A DNA stretch of 10,960 bases from Bacteroidales bacterium. GTDB lineage: Bacteria; Bacteroidota; Bacteroidia; Bacteroidales; JAAUTT01. The stretch spans positions 1-10,960 of the forward strand of contig JAAUTT010000070.1 in assembly GCA_012031335.1 (NCBI GenBank), read 5' to 3'. Below the pieces are notes generated by a model. It saw only the letters and a list, made by a program, of their open reading frames with translations. It made no database searches and was not told the DNA's origin. Of the stretch, positions 1 through 8,055 are shown one piece after another. The position numbers were made by a program, and so were the translations under genes. Numbering within the stretch: the stretch's first letter is position 1; every line of letters starts with the position of its first letter.

Positions 1-2
1 CT

Positions 3-368
3 ACAATTAATCGTCCACAATACTTTTTCAATGACCGTTGGACACAAACAAATAAAACAGCAAGTCTTCCAAAGGCAGGAGCCACAGCCAATACATGGCA
101 GAGTGATATTTTGATTTTTGATGGTTCATATCTTCGGTTTAAGCAAATACAATTTGGTTATACCATTCCAAAATCTATTACTGACAGAATAAAAATTGGA
201 AAAGTAAGGGCTTATGTTTCTCTTGATGATTTTATTACAATTACCAATTACCCTGGTTTTGATCCGGAAGTTGGCACAAATAATGGACAGAATAATAACT
301 ACGGTATCGATAGAGGTTCTTATCCAAATTCGAGAAAAGTGATTTTTGGAGCATCTATTTCTTTCTAA
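3..368 (+). CDS. SusC/RagA-type TonB-dependent outer-membrane transporter, C-terminal end (partial)
   Basis: Only the last 121 codons are inside the window; the reading frame is open from base 3, so the gene begins upstream. The text has the usual end of SusC-family proteins: a QSDILIFDGSYLRFKQIQFGY strand segment (split here as QSDILIFDGSY then LRFKQIQFGY), then TNYPGFDPEVG, then a final strand ending in aromatic Phe (GASISF), typical of an outer-membrane beta barrel. The family moves glycan fragments across the outer membrane using TonB energy, with a SusD lipoprotein as lid. The next gene, 21 bases downstream, is that SusD partner, so the two form the core of a glycan uptake operon. The plug domain and substrate-specific loops lie outside the window, so the glycan cannot be guessed. 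Confidence 0.93.
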   Translation, partial: TINRPQYFFNDRWTQTNKTASLPKAGATANTWQSDILIFDGSYLRFKQIQFGYTIPKSITDRIKIGKVRAYVSLDDFITITNYPGFDPEVGTNNGQNNNYGIDRGSYPNSRKVIFGASISF

Positions 369-389
369 ACCTTATTAAAATTAATAGTT

Positions 390-1986
390 ATGAAAAATAT
401 TAAATACAATAGATTATTTGCTTTTTTAATAACCCTTTTTCTTGGCGTTGGTTGCTCTAGCAACTATTTGGATATCGAACCCAAAGGAGTAATTTCAATG
501 AACTCTTTTTACAAAACTGATGATGATGCCAAGGGAGCAATTTACGCTGTTTATGACATTCTTCAGGGAATGAACGCTGATAGTTGGACTTCGATGTATA
601 TGCTTAAAACCTTACAAGCGGATGAGATTTATTGCGGGGGAGCGCGACGGGGAGATTATCCACCATATGAAGAACTGAATGAATTTCGCTATGGATCAAG
701 TAATGCCGTAATAACAAAATTATTTGAACAAAGTTATTGGGGTATTTATCGGGCAAATATGGTTATTGAAAATGTTGCACCAGATTCACCGGCAAAAAAG
801 GTAATTATTGCCGAAGCAAAAGCTTTAAGGGCTTTATTATATTTCGATTTGGTTGATCTCTGGGGAAAAGTTCCATTGGTTCTAATCACCGCCAAGACAC
901 CAACTGAGTATAATCAAAAAAGAGCCGAAACTGCTGAGGTTTGGTCTCAAATTGAAAAAGACCTTCTTGAAGCAATACCTGATCTCCCTCTTAAAAGTGA
1001 ACAAAAAGGCGGGGATGTTGTCAGATTCTCAAAAGGGGCAGCACAAAGCACGTTAGGTAAAGCCTACCTTTTTCAAAAAAAGTATGCAGAAGCTTCAAAT
1101 ATGTTCAAAAAAGTCATCGATTCAAATGAATATGGACTAGAACCAGACTATTCCCGAATCTTAAGAAAAGACACAGAATTTAAGGTTGAATCGGTCTTTG
1201 AAATCTCTTATTCTGCTGATAAAATTATGATTGGGGACATATACATGGACTCCGAGACAAAATGAGAGCAATGTTCATTGGCAACTTTGCGCACCACGTG
1301 GAGATGGCTGGTATGCTCCCGGAAGCTTTGGTTTGTTGGCAGGTTGGGGGTTATGCGTATCCTACCAAATCCATTTACGACCGATTTATCGAAGCTGGGG
1401 ATAGTGTCCGCAGAAAATCTTCTATATTAACTGAATCTGAATTAAGTGTTTATGGGGGAAAACTTAGAAATTCGGTATCCGGGAATTCGTTACCTTGGAG
1501 TTGTGCGGGATTTATTCGTTTAAAATATGGTGCATGGAAGGATGAAACGTCGGCTTCAACTACCGCAGTACAAGAAGTAAACTATGGCACAAATCTCAGG
1601 GTAATTCGTTATGCCGATGTTCTTTTAATGGCTTCCGAAGCGTTTAATAAAAGTGGAAATGACCAATTGGCAATTAGTTATCTTAATCTGGTTAGAAAGC
1701 GTGTTGGACTTTCCGATTTATCGGTATCTGGATCAGCCCTGTTTGATGCAATTGTTAAGGAGCGACAACTCGAATTGGCCTTCGAAGGGCATCGGTTCCA
1801 GGATTTAAAACGTTGGGGACTAGCAAAACGATATTATCAGAGCAGGGAAAACTAATTCCAGATGGTACCGGGCAGTTTTTGGCGGTACCTGATGCGGGTT
1901 TTAAAGATAAGAATATGCTTTTACCAATTCCTGAACAGGAAATTGCTGTTAATCCTCTTGCAAGCCCAAATAATCCCGGATATTAA
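390..1986 (+). CDS. SusD/RagB-family glycan-binding outer-membrane lipoprotein (four single-base frame breaks)
   Basis: This is the surface lipoprotein partner of the SusC transporter; it binds oligosaccharide and lids the barrel. The start MKNIKYNRLF leads into a hydrophobic signal with Cys22 as lipidation site (FLGVGC), followed by the family opening NYLDIEPKG. As printed the frame breaks repeatedly. Adding one A in the A-run at 1221-1224 and one G in the G-run at 1233-1236, removing one G from 1346-1350, and adding one A to 1825-1828 restores one protein of 532 residues, a normal SusD length. The restored middle reads DKNYDWGTYTWTPRQNESN and then GSFGLLAGWGYAYPTKS, both good SusD text, and the restored end reads MLLPIPEQEIAVNP before the stop at 1984-1986. 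All four breaks are in homopolymers, so error is far likelier than decay. Apparent start/stop overlap at 1262-1265 is a by-product. Confidence 0.92.
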
Positions 1987-2234
1987 TTAAGATCAAGTAG
2001 ATTTATAATCAGATGGGTTGGAAGCAGAAATCGAAATGGAGACCATTCTCTTTTGAACAAGCAAAATATAGTTCATCCATAAGCATCGAACTGCGAACGA
2101 CAAACTAATGTACTTTAACATTGGATTGGAAAGAGAACGGGATTAATTCCCGTTTCTCTTATCTGATTCAATTTTTTAAAACCCTTTGAAATAAATATAT
2201 TCAAAATAGTAAGGATGAAATTCTATTTAAAATT
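1987..2234. other. Intergenic region between susD and the sugar transporter
   Basis: This 248-base stretch has no convincing gene. It holds a weak five-pair stem (AATGG at 2035-2039 with CCATT at 2043-2047) and the stronger hairpin at 2131-2160. A 31-codon open frame at 2013-2108 has no family resemblance that I know. I could not find a clear TAnnTTTG promoter before the transporter, so read-through from susCD or a differently regulated promoter are both possible. Confidence 0.5.
2131..2160 (+). terminator. Hairpin after susCD, probable intrinsic terminator or attenuator
   Basis: AAGAGAACGGGA pairs with TCCCGTTTCTCTT around the loop TTAAT, a 12-pair stem with one bulged base. The arm ends in TCTCTTAT and there is a T-run eleven bases on (2172-2177), so it is not a textbook terminator. 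It sits 145 bases after susD and 75 before the transporter, which fits partial termination that lowers transporter expression relative to susCD. Confidence 0.5.
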
Positions 2235-3581
2235 ATGAAAAACCATCAAAAAAGATACCTGTTGCTGATAAGTTCTGTGGCTGCCATTGGTGGATTACTT
2301 TTTGGATTCGATACCGCCGTAATATCAGGGACTACCCCATACATTCAACCTTATTTTAATTTGTCAGATATCGGATTAGGCTGGACAGTCAGCAGCCTTT
2401 TGTTTGGTTGCATCATTGGCGTATTATTATCTGGTAAACCAAATGATATATTTGGCCGTAGAATAATGCTCATGGCTTCTGCATTTTTATTTATAGTTTC
2501 AGCTTTTGGATCAGCCCTAAGTGTTCAATTGGCAACTTTTATAGGATTTCGCATTATTGGTGGGCTTGCTGTGGGAGCTGCTTCAGTCGTGTCACCAATG
2601 TATATTGCAGAGATATCGCCTACTGAAAAAAGAGGTCAAATGGTTTCGTTTAATCAATTGGCCATTGTTATTGGAATATTGCTGGCATTCATCTCAAATG
2701 CCTTGTTGGTAAACCTTGGCGAAAATAATTGGAGATGGATGTTGGCAGTGATGGGAATACCAGCTATTCTGTTTCTTGGATTATTGTTCTTATCGCCTGA
2801 AAGCCCCCGCTGGTTAATTCAAAAAGTGCGTTTAAAAGAAGCTTTAATCATTCTTGAGAAAATAAATGGACCAAGTCAAGCCACTCTTGATTTGGAAGCA
2901 ATTCAAAATTCAATTCTATCAGAAAAAGATGCAGGTACATATGCAGAAGTTTTTTCTCCCAAAATGAGGCCGATACTACTTGTCGGCATTTTCATTGCAG
3001 TTTTCAGCCAGATTACCGGCATCAATTCAATAATGTATTATGCTCCTATAATTTTTCAAAAAATAGGGAATGATGCAAATAGTGCAGTTATCCAAACCGC
3101 CTTCGTGGGTGGAACTAATTTAGTTTTTACATTTTTAGCCATTCTTTTGGTCGATAAAATAGGTCGTAAACCATTGCTAATTGCCGGATCGGCAGGAATG
3201 ATGCTTTCATTGATCGGAATTTCAATTGCTTTCTTTCTGGAAAAGTACGATGGATATCTTATTTTAATTTTTGTATTGATGTTTTGTGCATCATTCTCGG
3301 CATCATTGGGCCCTGTAAGCTGGGTGTTGATTTCAGAGATATTCCCGAATAAACTTAGAAGTAAGGCTATGTCGGTTGCAGTAATGTCGATGTGGCTTGC
3401 AAATTTTTTATTGATATTGATATTTCCGGCCATGTTGAACTGGCTTGGTGGAGCATCTTCCTTTTTAATATTTAGCATTTTATGCTTTATACTTTTACTT
3501 TACACGTATTTCAGGATACCCGAAACAAAAGGGAAAAGCCTTGAAGTACTTGAGGGAATTTTGATTAAGGAGCGACTTTAA
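2235..3581 (+). CDS. Sugar/H+ symporter, MFS sugar porter family (XylE-like)
   Basis: This 448-residue inner-membrane protein is intact and has the full set of sugar porter signatures: GGLLFGFDTAVISG in helix 1 (residues 19-32), FGRR in the loop after helix 2, PESPRWL before the central loop (from residue 188), QITGINSIMYY in helix 7 (from 259; Gln and Asn here contact sugar in XylE and GLUT proteins), GPVSWVLISEIFP (from 359) and PETKG after helix 12 (from 429). Twelve membrane helices are expected. The family imports monosaccharides such as xylose, glucose, galactose or arabinose with protons; the exact sugar cannot be read from the sequence. Next to susCD it would take in the sugar released in the periplasm. 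The broken gene 22 bases downstream probably shares its transcript. No Shine-Dalgarno sequence is visible, which is usual for the phylum. Confidence 0.93.
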   Translation: MKNHQKRYLLLISSVAAIGGLLFGFDTAVISGTTPYIQPYFNLSDIGLGWTVSSLLFGCIIGVLLSGKPNDIFGRRIMLMASAFLFIVSAFGSALSVQLATFIGFRIIGGLAVGAASVVSPMYIAEISPTEKRGQMVSFNQLAIVIGILLAFISNALLVNLGENNWRWMLAVMGIPAILFLGLLFLSPESPRWLIQKVRLKEALIILEKINGPSQATLDLEAIQNSILSEKDAGTYAEVFSPKMRPILLVGIFIAVFSQITGINSIMYYAPIIFQKIGNDANSAVIQTAFVGGTNLVFTFLAILLVDKIGRKPLLIAGSAGMMLSLIGISIAFFLEKYDGYLILIFVLMFCASFSASLGPVSWVLISEIFPNKLRSKAMSVAVMSMWLANFLLILIFPAMLNWLGGASSFLIFSILCFILLLYTYFRIPETKGKSLEVLEGILIKERL

Positions 3582-3603
3582 TAACTACTAAAACAGCATA
3601 ACA

Positions 3604-3939
3604 ATGAAATTTATAATAAAAATAAAATCATTTAGATTTGCATTTAGCGGCCTTATCCTATTATTATTTTTTCATTCCCAGGTTCAAGCGCAGAACTTAG
3701 TTTCGAATCATAGCCTGAACGGTCAATGGGACCTAGAAGAAAGTATTGATTCGGTGAATATACCTAAATCGTTTACGCACAAGGTCGTAGTGCCTGGCCT
3801 TACGAATCAGTCTGTTCCCCAATTCAAGGATGTAGACAATTATACTACTTCCGATATAAGGTTTAACCAACTAAATTTCGATGTTAAATTGGAATTATTA
3901 GATACAGGAGGAGTTACAATTCAAAAAAGAAAAGCTTAA
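3604..3939 (+). CDS. Secreted protein with glycoside hydrolase family 2-like N-terminal segment, truncated
   Basis: The open frame codes for 111 residues. The start is a clear signal peptide: basic MKFIIKIKSFRF, a hydrophobic core, then a likely cut after QVQAQ. The mature part begins SLNGQWDLEES and continues to VVVPGLTNQSVPQF, which resembles the sugar-binding jelly-roll domain that opens family 2 glycoside hydrolases (L-x-G-x-W, then a VPG turn). No catalytic domain follows: the frame ends at 3937-3939 and the downstream text is in another frame. It starts 22 bases after the sugar porter, so it is probably in the same operon and may once have made the enzyme of this locus. The family 2 link rests on short motifs only; a non-catalytic secreted protein is possible. 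Confidence 0.5.
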   Translation: MKFIIKIKSFRFAFSGLILLLFFHSQVQAQNLVSNHSLNGQWDLEESIDSVNIPKSFTHKVVVPGLTNQSVPQFKDVDNYTTSDIRFNQLNFDVKLELLDTGGVTIQKRKA

Positions 3940-4474
3940 AGGCGATTCACTTAAAAAGTTTACATTAAGTGCCTTGCCCGCTCTAAATAAAGCCATTGCA
4001 AAGCAAAATGAAGATTATGTAAAACTAGCCGATCGTATTTATTAGAAAAATGCTACTGATGCCTCTGAAAATACCATAATTCTTGTTTCTAAATCAGAAT
4101 TAGATAGTACCAATTACATAAATACACATTCCTGGTCTGTACCAATTATTTATGAAAACCTGATTACCTTTCCCGATTTCTGGAAAAGGAAACCAAAAGT
4201 AGTGGCCTTTGAATCAAATTTTAATGATATTAAACGAAATAGCAAGGGGCTTTACTTTACCACAAATGATTTAAGATTCATGTATAATTATGAGGATACC
4301 ATTTATTTGGAAAATACAAATGTTATTTTAATCAAGCAGGAGGAAAATAATATTATAAGGTTGGAAGGTAACATAGTATTTGAAAAGGATACCTTGACTC
4401 TTAAGCGAAATGCAAATCAGATTCCATTAAAGAGAGCTCCTTTAGCAAAATTTATTTTAAAAGAGACCTTGTGA
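3902..4474 (+). pseudogene. Unrecognised coding remnant, out of frame with the preceding gene and with an internal stop
   Basis: In the frame ending at 4472-4474 the sequence reads like protein from about 3902, IQEELQFKKEKLKGDSLKKF, then TLSALPALNKAIAKQNEDY, with a TAG stop at 4043-4045 and then a further open stretch of 142 codons with no good start (GTG at 4202 is the first plausible one). It may be the continuation of the 3604 gene, in which case one extra base lies between about 3895 and 3935 and the TAG is a substitution; the joined protein would be about 289 residues. I do not recognise a family. The last part (LRFMYNYEDTIYLENT and on) looks beta-rich. It could be real decay, an internally deleted enzyme, or sequencing error; the nearby homopolymer errors make the last credible. 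Confidence 0.45.
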
Positions 4475-4500
4475 CGACTTTAAAAAATCTTTGAACATAA

Positions 4501-4536
4501 AAAAGAGGCTACCATATCTGAACGGTAGCCTCTTTT
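4501..4536. terminator. Bidirectional intrinsic terminator
   Basis: AAAAGAGGCTACC (4501-4513) pairs perfectly with GGTAGCCTCTTTT (4524-4536) around a ten-base loop. It lies 26 bases after the plus-strand stop at 4474 and 37 bases past the minus-strand glycosyltransferase stop at 4574. Read on the minus strand the stem runs into six or more T residues, so it should work best for that operon, and in the plus direction it ends in four T. Confidence 0.88.
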
Positions 4537-4573
4537 CAGTAGAATATAATCCCACTATTTGTTTTCGAAATAA

Positions 4574-5511
4574 TTATAAACATTGAAACATTCCCAATGT
4601 CTCATCAACAAAAAAGACTGGTCGTTTTTTGACTTCAAAGAAAATTTTACCGATATAAACTCCAATTACTCCCATAAATATCAATTGTATACTAATTGAT
4701 AGGATGAGAATTGTAATCATAGAGGTCCATCCCTGAACAAAAACCTGCCCATAAAGAAATGTTTGAAAAGGGAATATAGAAGATATAATATTACCACAAG
4801 AAACAATATACCGCCGAAATAAAAAGGAATTTTTAATGCAAAATCTGAAAATGAAAAAAGACCATCAGAAGCTAGTTTCATGGATTGCTTGAAGTTGTAT
4901 TTGCGTTTACCAGCATGTCTTTTTTGAACCGAAAATGGAAGATTTACAGTTTTAAAGCCAACAAATGGAACAAGCCCCCTAAAAACCTGTGATATTCGGG
5001 CATTTGCAATACTGCATTGAGGCTTTTTCTGCTCATTAAACGAAAATCAGATGCATTGGGAGTCAATTTTATCTGGGAATACTTATTAACATATAATAAA
5101 GCTATTGGCAAATGCTTTGTATATACCACCTGCCTCTTCATTATCTACTTTTTGAGTGGTTACAACATCATAGCCATCTTCCCAGAGTTTTATCATTTCT
5201 GGAATCATTGAAGGTGGATGTTGCAGGTCGGCATCCATACATATTATTGCATCACCTGAAGCATGTTTTAATCCGCAATCAAGGGCTGCCTGATGACCCA
5301 TATTTCTTGATAAGCGTATACCTTTTAAAAAGGGGAAGTTTTGATTTAAGCTTTTAATCACTTCAAAGCTCTTGTCTTTACTACCATCATCAACTATGAT
5401 TAATTCATAATTATAACCCAATGGCTCCATTGTTTCTTTAATCTTCTCAACCAATGCCGGAATACAAGCCTCTTCATTATATCCCGGAGTTACTATGGAA
5501 ATTGTTTTCAT
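4574..5511 (-). CDS. Family 2 glycosyltransferase, polyprenyl-phosphate sugar synthase type (FlmF2/ArnC/GtrB-like), three frame breaks
   Basis: This enzyme class moves a sugar from a nucleotide donor onto undecaprenyl phosphate at the inner membrane. The N-part (5511 to about 5100) has VTPGYNEE, the donor site IIVDDGSKDKS, SRNMGHQAAL and the metal-binding CMDADLQHPP. The frame then shifts near 5095 (one base too many) to NKYSQIKLTPNASDFRLMSR, again at the C-run 4975-4979 (one C short) to GLVPFVGFKTVNLPFSVQKR and SDGLFSFSDFALKIPFYFGG, and again near 4783 (one short) to the second membrane helix and VIGVYIGKIFFEVKKRP-VFFVDE. Restoring these gives 312 residues with two C-terminal membrane helices, exactly the family's plan. 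It starts 12 bases after the deacetylase gene, so the two are co-transcribed. Which sugar it uses is not visible. Confidence 0.9.
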
Positions 5512-5523
5512 AAAAATGTTAGG

Positions 5524-6387
5524 TTATGTTAAATCTTTAAACTTAATTATATTTATATGGTTATTTTCTATATATTTTTTAATATTTGCCGAAAGAAGAG
5601 TTTTAAGTTCCATTTCCCAGTCAAAAACTGAATAAGCCCATGGTAATTCATTCCTGAGATTAATGCTTTCATAACCAGGGTGCATAACAATTTCAACTGA
5701 TTTGTTATTCGGGATAACATTTAAAATTTTTAGAAATACGTCTTCAGAAATTTTTCCGGAAAATTGCAAACCTATTACTCCATCAGGAGTTTTAATTTTT
5801 GATTTGATGGCGGAATTTTTTGCTACTTCGCCCAGTAGTTGAAATGGTATTAAAAATGGGAAACGTGGGGTTAACCATAAATTATTCGGTCTTTCCAGGG
5901 AGGGAACTCTTATGGCTTTTATTTCATATTTTTTGGACAGTTTCATGATAATTTTCCATACCCTGGGCATGATATGCATATGTTGGGTGCCATTTAAAAA
6001 TGGGATTTCGCTAAAATGCTTAAGAAATTCAATAATTTGTAATTCAAGCTCTTCTTCGAGTTCGATAAAATTAATTTTACCTCCAATGTATTTCTTGAGA
6101 AATTCTTTCCAATTCCTTGTAAGACAAATATCATTAAAATAGGGTATAGGGTCTGTTATGGTAGATTTAACTTTTCTTAATGAAATGCCTTCAACTATTG
6201 ATAAATGTATTCCAGTTTCCATTTCGGGATTTTCTTTGGCAAGTTTTATGCCTTCGTTGGTATACGGAGCGTTCATTAGTAAGGCTGTTGAGCTAAGAAT
6301 ACCTTTTTGAAAAGTCTCGATAATTCCTTTATTTATTTCAGGATCTATTCCAAGATCATCTGCAGTAACAATTATTTGTTTAGGCAT
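5524..6387 (-). CDS. YdjC/ChbG-family carbohydrate deacetylase (NaxD/HpnK-like)
   Basis: The protein has 287 residues and is intact. It opens with IIVTADDLGIDPEIN, the family's metal-binding and catalytic Asp pair at residues 10-11. GIHLS supplies His61, TQHMHIMP gives His136 and His138, and VMHPGYE gives His236; this is the order of metal and active-site residues in ChbG-type enzymes, which remove N-acetyl groups from sugars such as chitobiose phosphate or a polyprenyl-linked hexosamine. No signal peptide is present, so it works in the cytoplasm or on the inner face of the membrane. The coupled family 2 glycosyltransferase suggests a lipid-linked sugar as substrate, as for NaxD in Francisella. 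ChbG-like catabolism is an alternative, but there is no chitobiose uptake gene here. The start ATG at 6385-6387 matches the family N-terminus. Confidence 0.9.
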   Translation of the reverse strand: MPKQIIVTADDLGIDPEINKGIIETFQKGILSSTALLMNAPYTNEGIKLAKENPEMETGIHLSIVEGISLRKVKSTITDPIPYFNDICLTRNWKEFLKKYIGGKINFIELEEELELQIIEFLKHFSEIPFLNGTQHMHIMPRVWKIIMKLSKKYEIKAIRVPSLERPNNLWLTPRFPFLIPFQLLGEVAKNSAIKSKIKTPDGVIGLQFSGKISEDVFLKILNVIPNNKSVEIVMHPGYESINLRNELPWAYSVFDWEMELKTLLSANIKKYIENNHINIIKFKDLT

Positions 6388-6600
6388 TGATTCAGTTTTT
6401 ATTTACTTAAAATTACGTCAATTAATAGTAAAGGTTGGATTAATTACATTAAGTTATAATATTTTTTGGCAAGAATTGAAAATAGAGGGAGGAAGAAATT
6501 TATTCTTTCAAGAATTAAGCTAAATGAAGGAAAACCTTCCCATTCAGTTTTAATTTTCATGTTTGAAAATGTATTATCTTTGGAATCTTAAAATTTTATA
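6388..6600. other. Divergent intergenic region, deacetylase and ahcY promoters expected
   Basis: These 213 bases separate two genes read away from each other. The ahcY promoter is at 6575-6582. I found no clean TAnnTTTG on the minus strand for the deacetylase. A small stem, GAAGG-AAAA-CCTTC at 6525-6538, lies just before the ahcY promoter and could be an operator or chance. No riboswitch structure is visible. Confidence 0.5.
6575..6582 (+). promoter_or_regulatory. Probable ahcY promoter, Bacteroidota -7 box TATCTTTG
   Basis: TATCTTTG matches the TAnnTTTG -7 consensus of the primary sigma factor in this phylum. The matching -33 region is only a T-rich tract near 6552-6558. Transcription would start about 6588, leaving a leader of roughly a dozen bases before the ATG at 6601, so there is no room for a leader riboswitch. 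Confidence 0.6.
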
Positions 6601-8021
6601 ATGGATACATTAACAATAGTTGAAAGCCTGCCCTATAAAGTTCGTAATATAGATGAAGCTGAATATGGCAGAAAAGAAATTGATATTGCTGAAAAGGAAA
6701 TGCCAGGATTGATGGCAACCCGGAAGAAATATGCTGGTCTAAAACCGCTTAAAGGAGCAAGAATAACCGGCTCGTTGCATATGACCATTCAAACTGCCGT
6801 GCTTATCGAGACATTAGTTGATCTTGGAGCTGATGTGCGCTGGGCGAGCTGTAATATATTTTCTACACAGGATCATGCCGCTGCTGCAATTGCCAAAGCT
6901 GGTATTCCGGTTTTTGCCTGGAAGGGTGAAACTCTCGAGGAGTACTGGTGGTGTACTATGCAAGCTTTGTCGTTTCCCGGTGGTAAGGGTCCGAACCTGA
7001 TAGTTGACGATGGGGGTGATGCAACACTTCTTATCCATCTGGGTTATAAAGCTGAGAATGATGCTTCGGTTCTGAACAAAGTTGCGGGAAATAAAGAAGA
7101 AGGTATTATCCTTGACTTATTAAAACATACGCTCAAGGAAGATAATACAAAATGGCATCGATTTGCAAAAGAAATCAAAGGTGTTTCTGAAGAAACAACA
7201 ACTGGTGTTCACCGTCTTTATCAGATGAAGGAAAAAGGTGAATTACTTTTCCCTGCCATCAATGTAAACGATTCTGTAACCAAGTCGAAATTCGATAACC
7301 TTTACGGTTGCCGCGAAAGTTTGGCAGATGGTATTAAGCGCGCCACCGATGTAATGATCGCCGGTAAAGTTGTAGTTGTGTTAGGCTATGGCGATGTTGG
7401 AAAGGGTTGTGCCCGCTCCATGCGTTCGTATGGTGCAAGGGTTCTTGTTACAGAAATCGATCCAATTTGTGCTCTTCAGGCTGCAATGGAAGGGTTTGAA
7501 GTTACAACCATTGAGGATGCCTTATCCGAAGGAAATATTTATGTTACCACCACAGGTAACTGCGATGTGATTACGATTGAACACATGGCCAAAATGAAAG
7601 ATCAGGCTATTGTTTGTAATATTGGACACTTCGATAACGAAATTCAGGTTGATAAACTGGAAACATACCCCGGCATACAAAGAGTAAATATTAAACCCCA
7701 GGTAGATAAATATATTTTCCCCGAGGGTAATGCTTTATATTTACTAGCTGAAGGACGTCTTGTAAACCTGGGATGTGCAACCGGCCATCCTTCTTTCGTA
7801 ATGAGTAATTCCTTTACCAACCAAAGTCTTGCTCAACTTGAATTATGGCAAATAAATACGATATCGATGTGTATCGTTTACCTAAGAAACTTGACGAAGA
7901 GGTTGCACGTCTGCATCTCGATCAACTTGGTGTTAAACTTACCAAACTTTCAGATTATCAGGCAAATTATATAGGGGTTAATGCTGAAGGGCCTTATAAG
8001 CCTGAGCATTATCGTTACTAA
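6601..8021 (+). CDS. ahcY: S-adenosylhomocysteine hydrolase (adenosylhomocysteinase), one frame break near the 3' end
   Basis: The enzyme reversibly splits S-adenosylhomocysteine into adenosine and homocysteine using bound NAD, clearing the product of methyl transfer. Family landmarks in order: GSLHMT (His60), [16 protein letters not shown] (Asp136-Asp140), SEETTTGVH (Glu198), the catalytic Lys228 and Asp232 in [14 protein letters not shown], and the NAD-binding turn GYGDVG (262-267). The frame breaks at 7847-7848, where GG should be GGG; the printed frame otherwise runs on to a false end near 7974. With the base restored the protein continues [20 protein letters not shown] and ends [10 protein letters not shown], the conserved tail whose Lys and Tyr reach the NAD of the neighbouring subunit. 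Total 473 residues, the normal bacterial length. The gene stands alone, between its own promoter and a terminator. Confidence 0.96.
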
Positions 8022-8026
8022 ATATT

Positions 8027-8055
8027 AAAAAGGCTACTCAAAAGGTAGCCTTTTT
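8027..8055. terminator. Bidirectional terminator between ahcY and the Rieske-like gene
   Basis: AAAAAGGCTAC (8027-8037) pairs with GTAGCCTTTTT (8045-8055), 11 perfect pairs and a seven-base loop, with T-runs on both strands. It begins five bases after the ahcY stop and its right arm overlaps the stop codon of the convergent gene (8054-8056), so it serves both genes. The core AGGCTAC/GTAGCCT is the same as in the 4501-4536 terminator. Confidence 0.88.

Noticed and set aside
1221..1350. Programmed ribosomal frameshifting in susD
   Set aside because: Several shifts in both directions would be needed within 130 bases, no slippery heptamer with a following structure is seen, and the same kind of break occurs in unrelated genes.
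1262..1855. A separate gene with an ATGA start/stop overlap after the first part of susD, resembling translational coupling
   Set aside because: The text on both sides belongs to one SusD protein, and repairing nearby homopolymers gives a continuous normal-length protein, so the overlap is accidental.
2013..2108. A 31-codon open frame between susD and the sugar porter
   Set aside because: It has no signal, motif or ribosome site and such short frames are expected by chance; no support beyond being open.
3056..3478. A 140-codon minus-strand open frame inside the sugar porter gene
   Set aside because: It is antisense to a membrane protein with full family signatures, and its translation has no recognisable domain.
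5017..5357. Plus-strand open frames across the glycosyltransferase
   Set aside because: They lie opposite well-conserved glycosyltransferase text and look like chance frames.
6583..6600. A SAH or SAM riboswitch before ahcY
   Set aside because: The predicted leader is only about a dozen bases and the upstream region has no multi-stem structure of the known classes.
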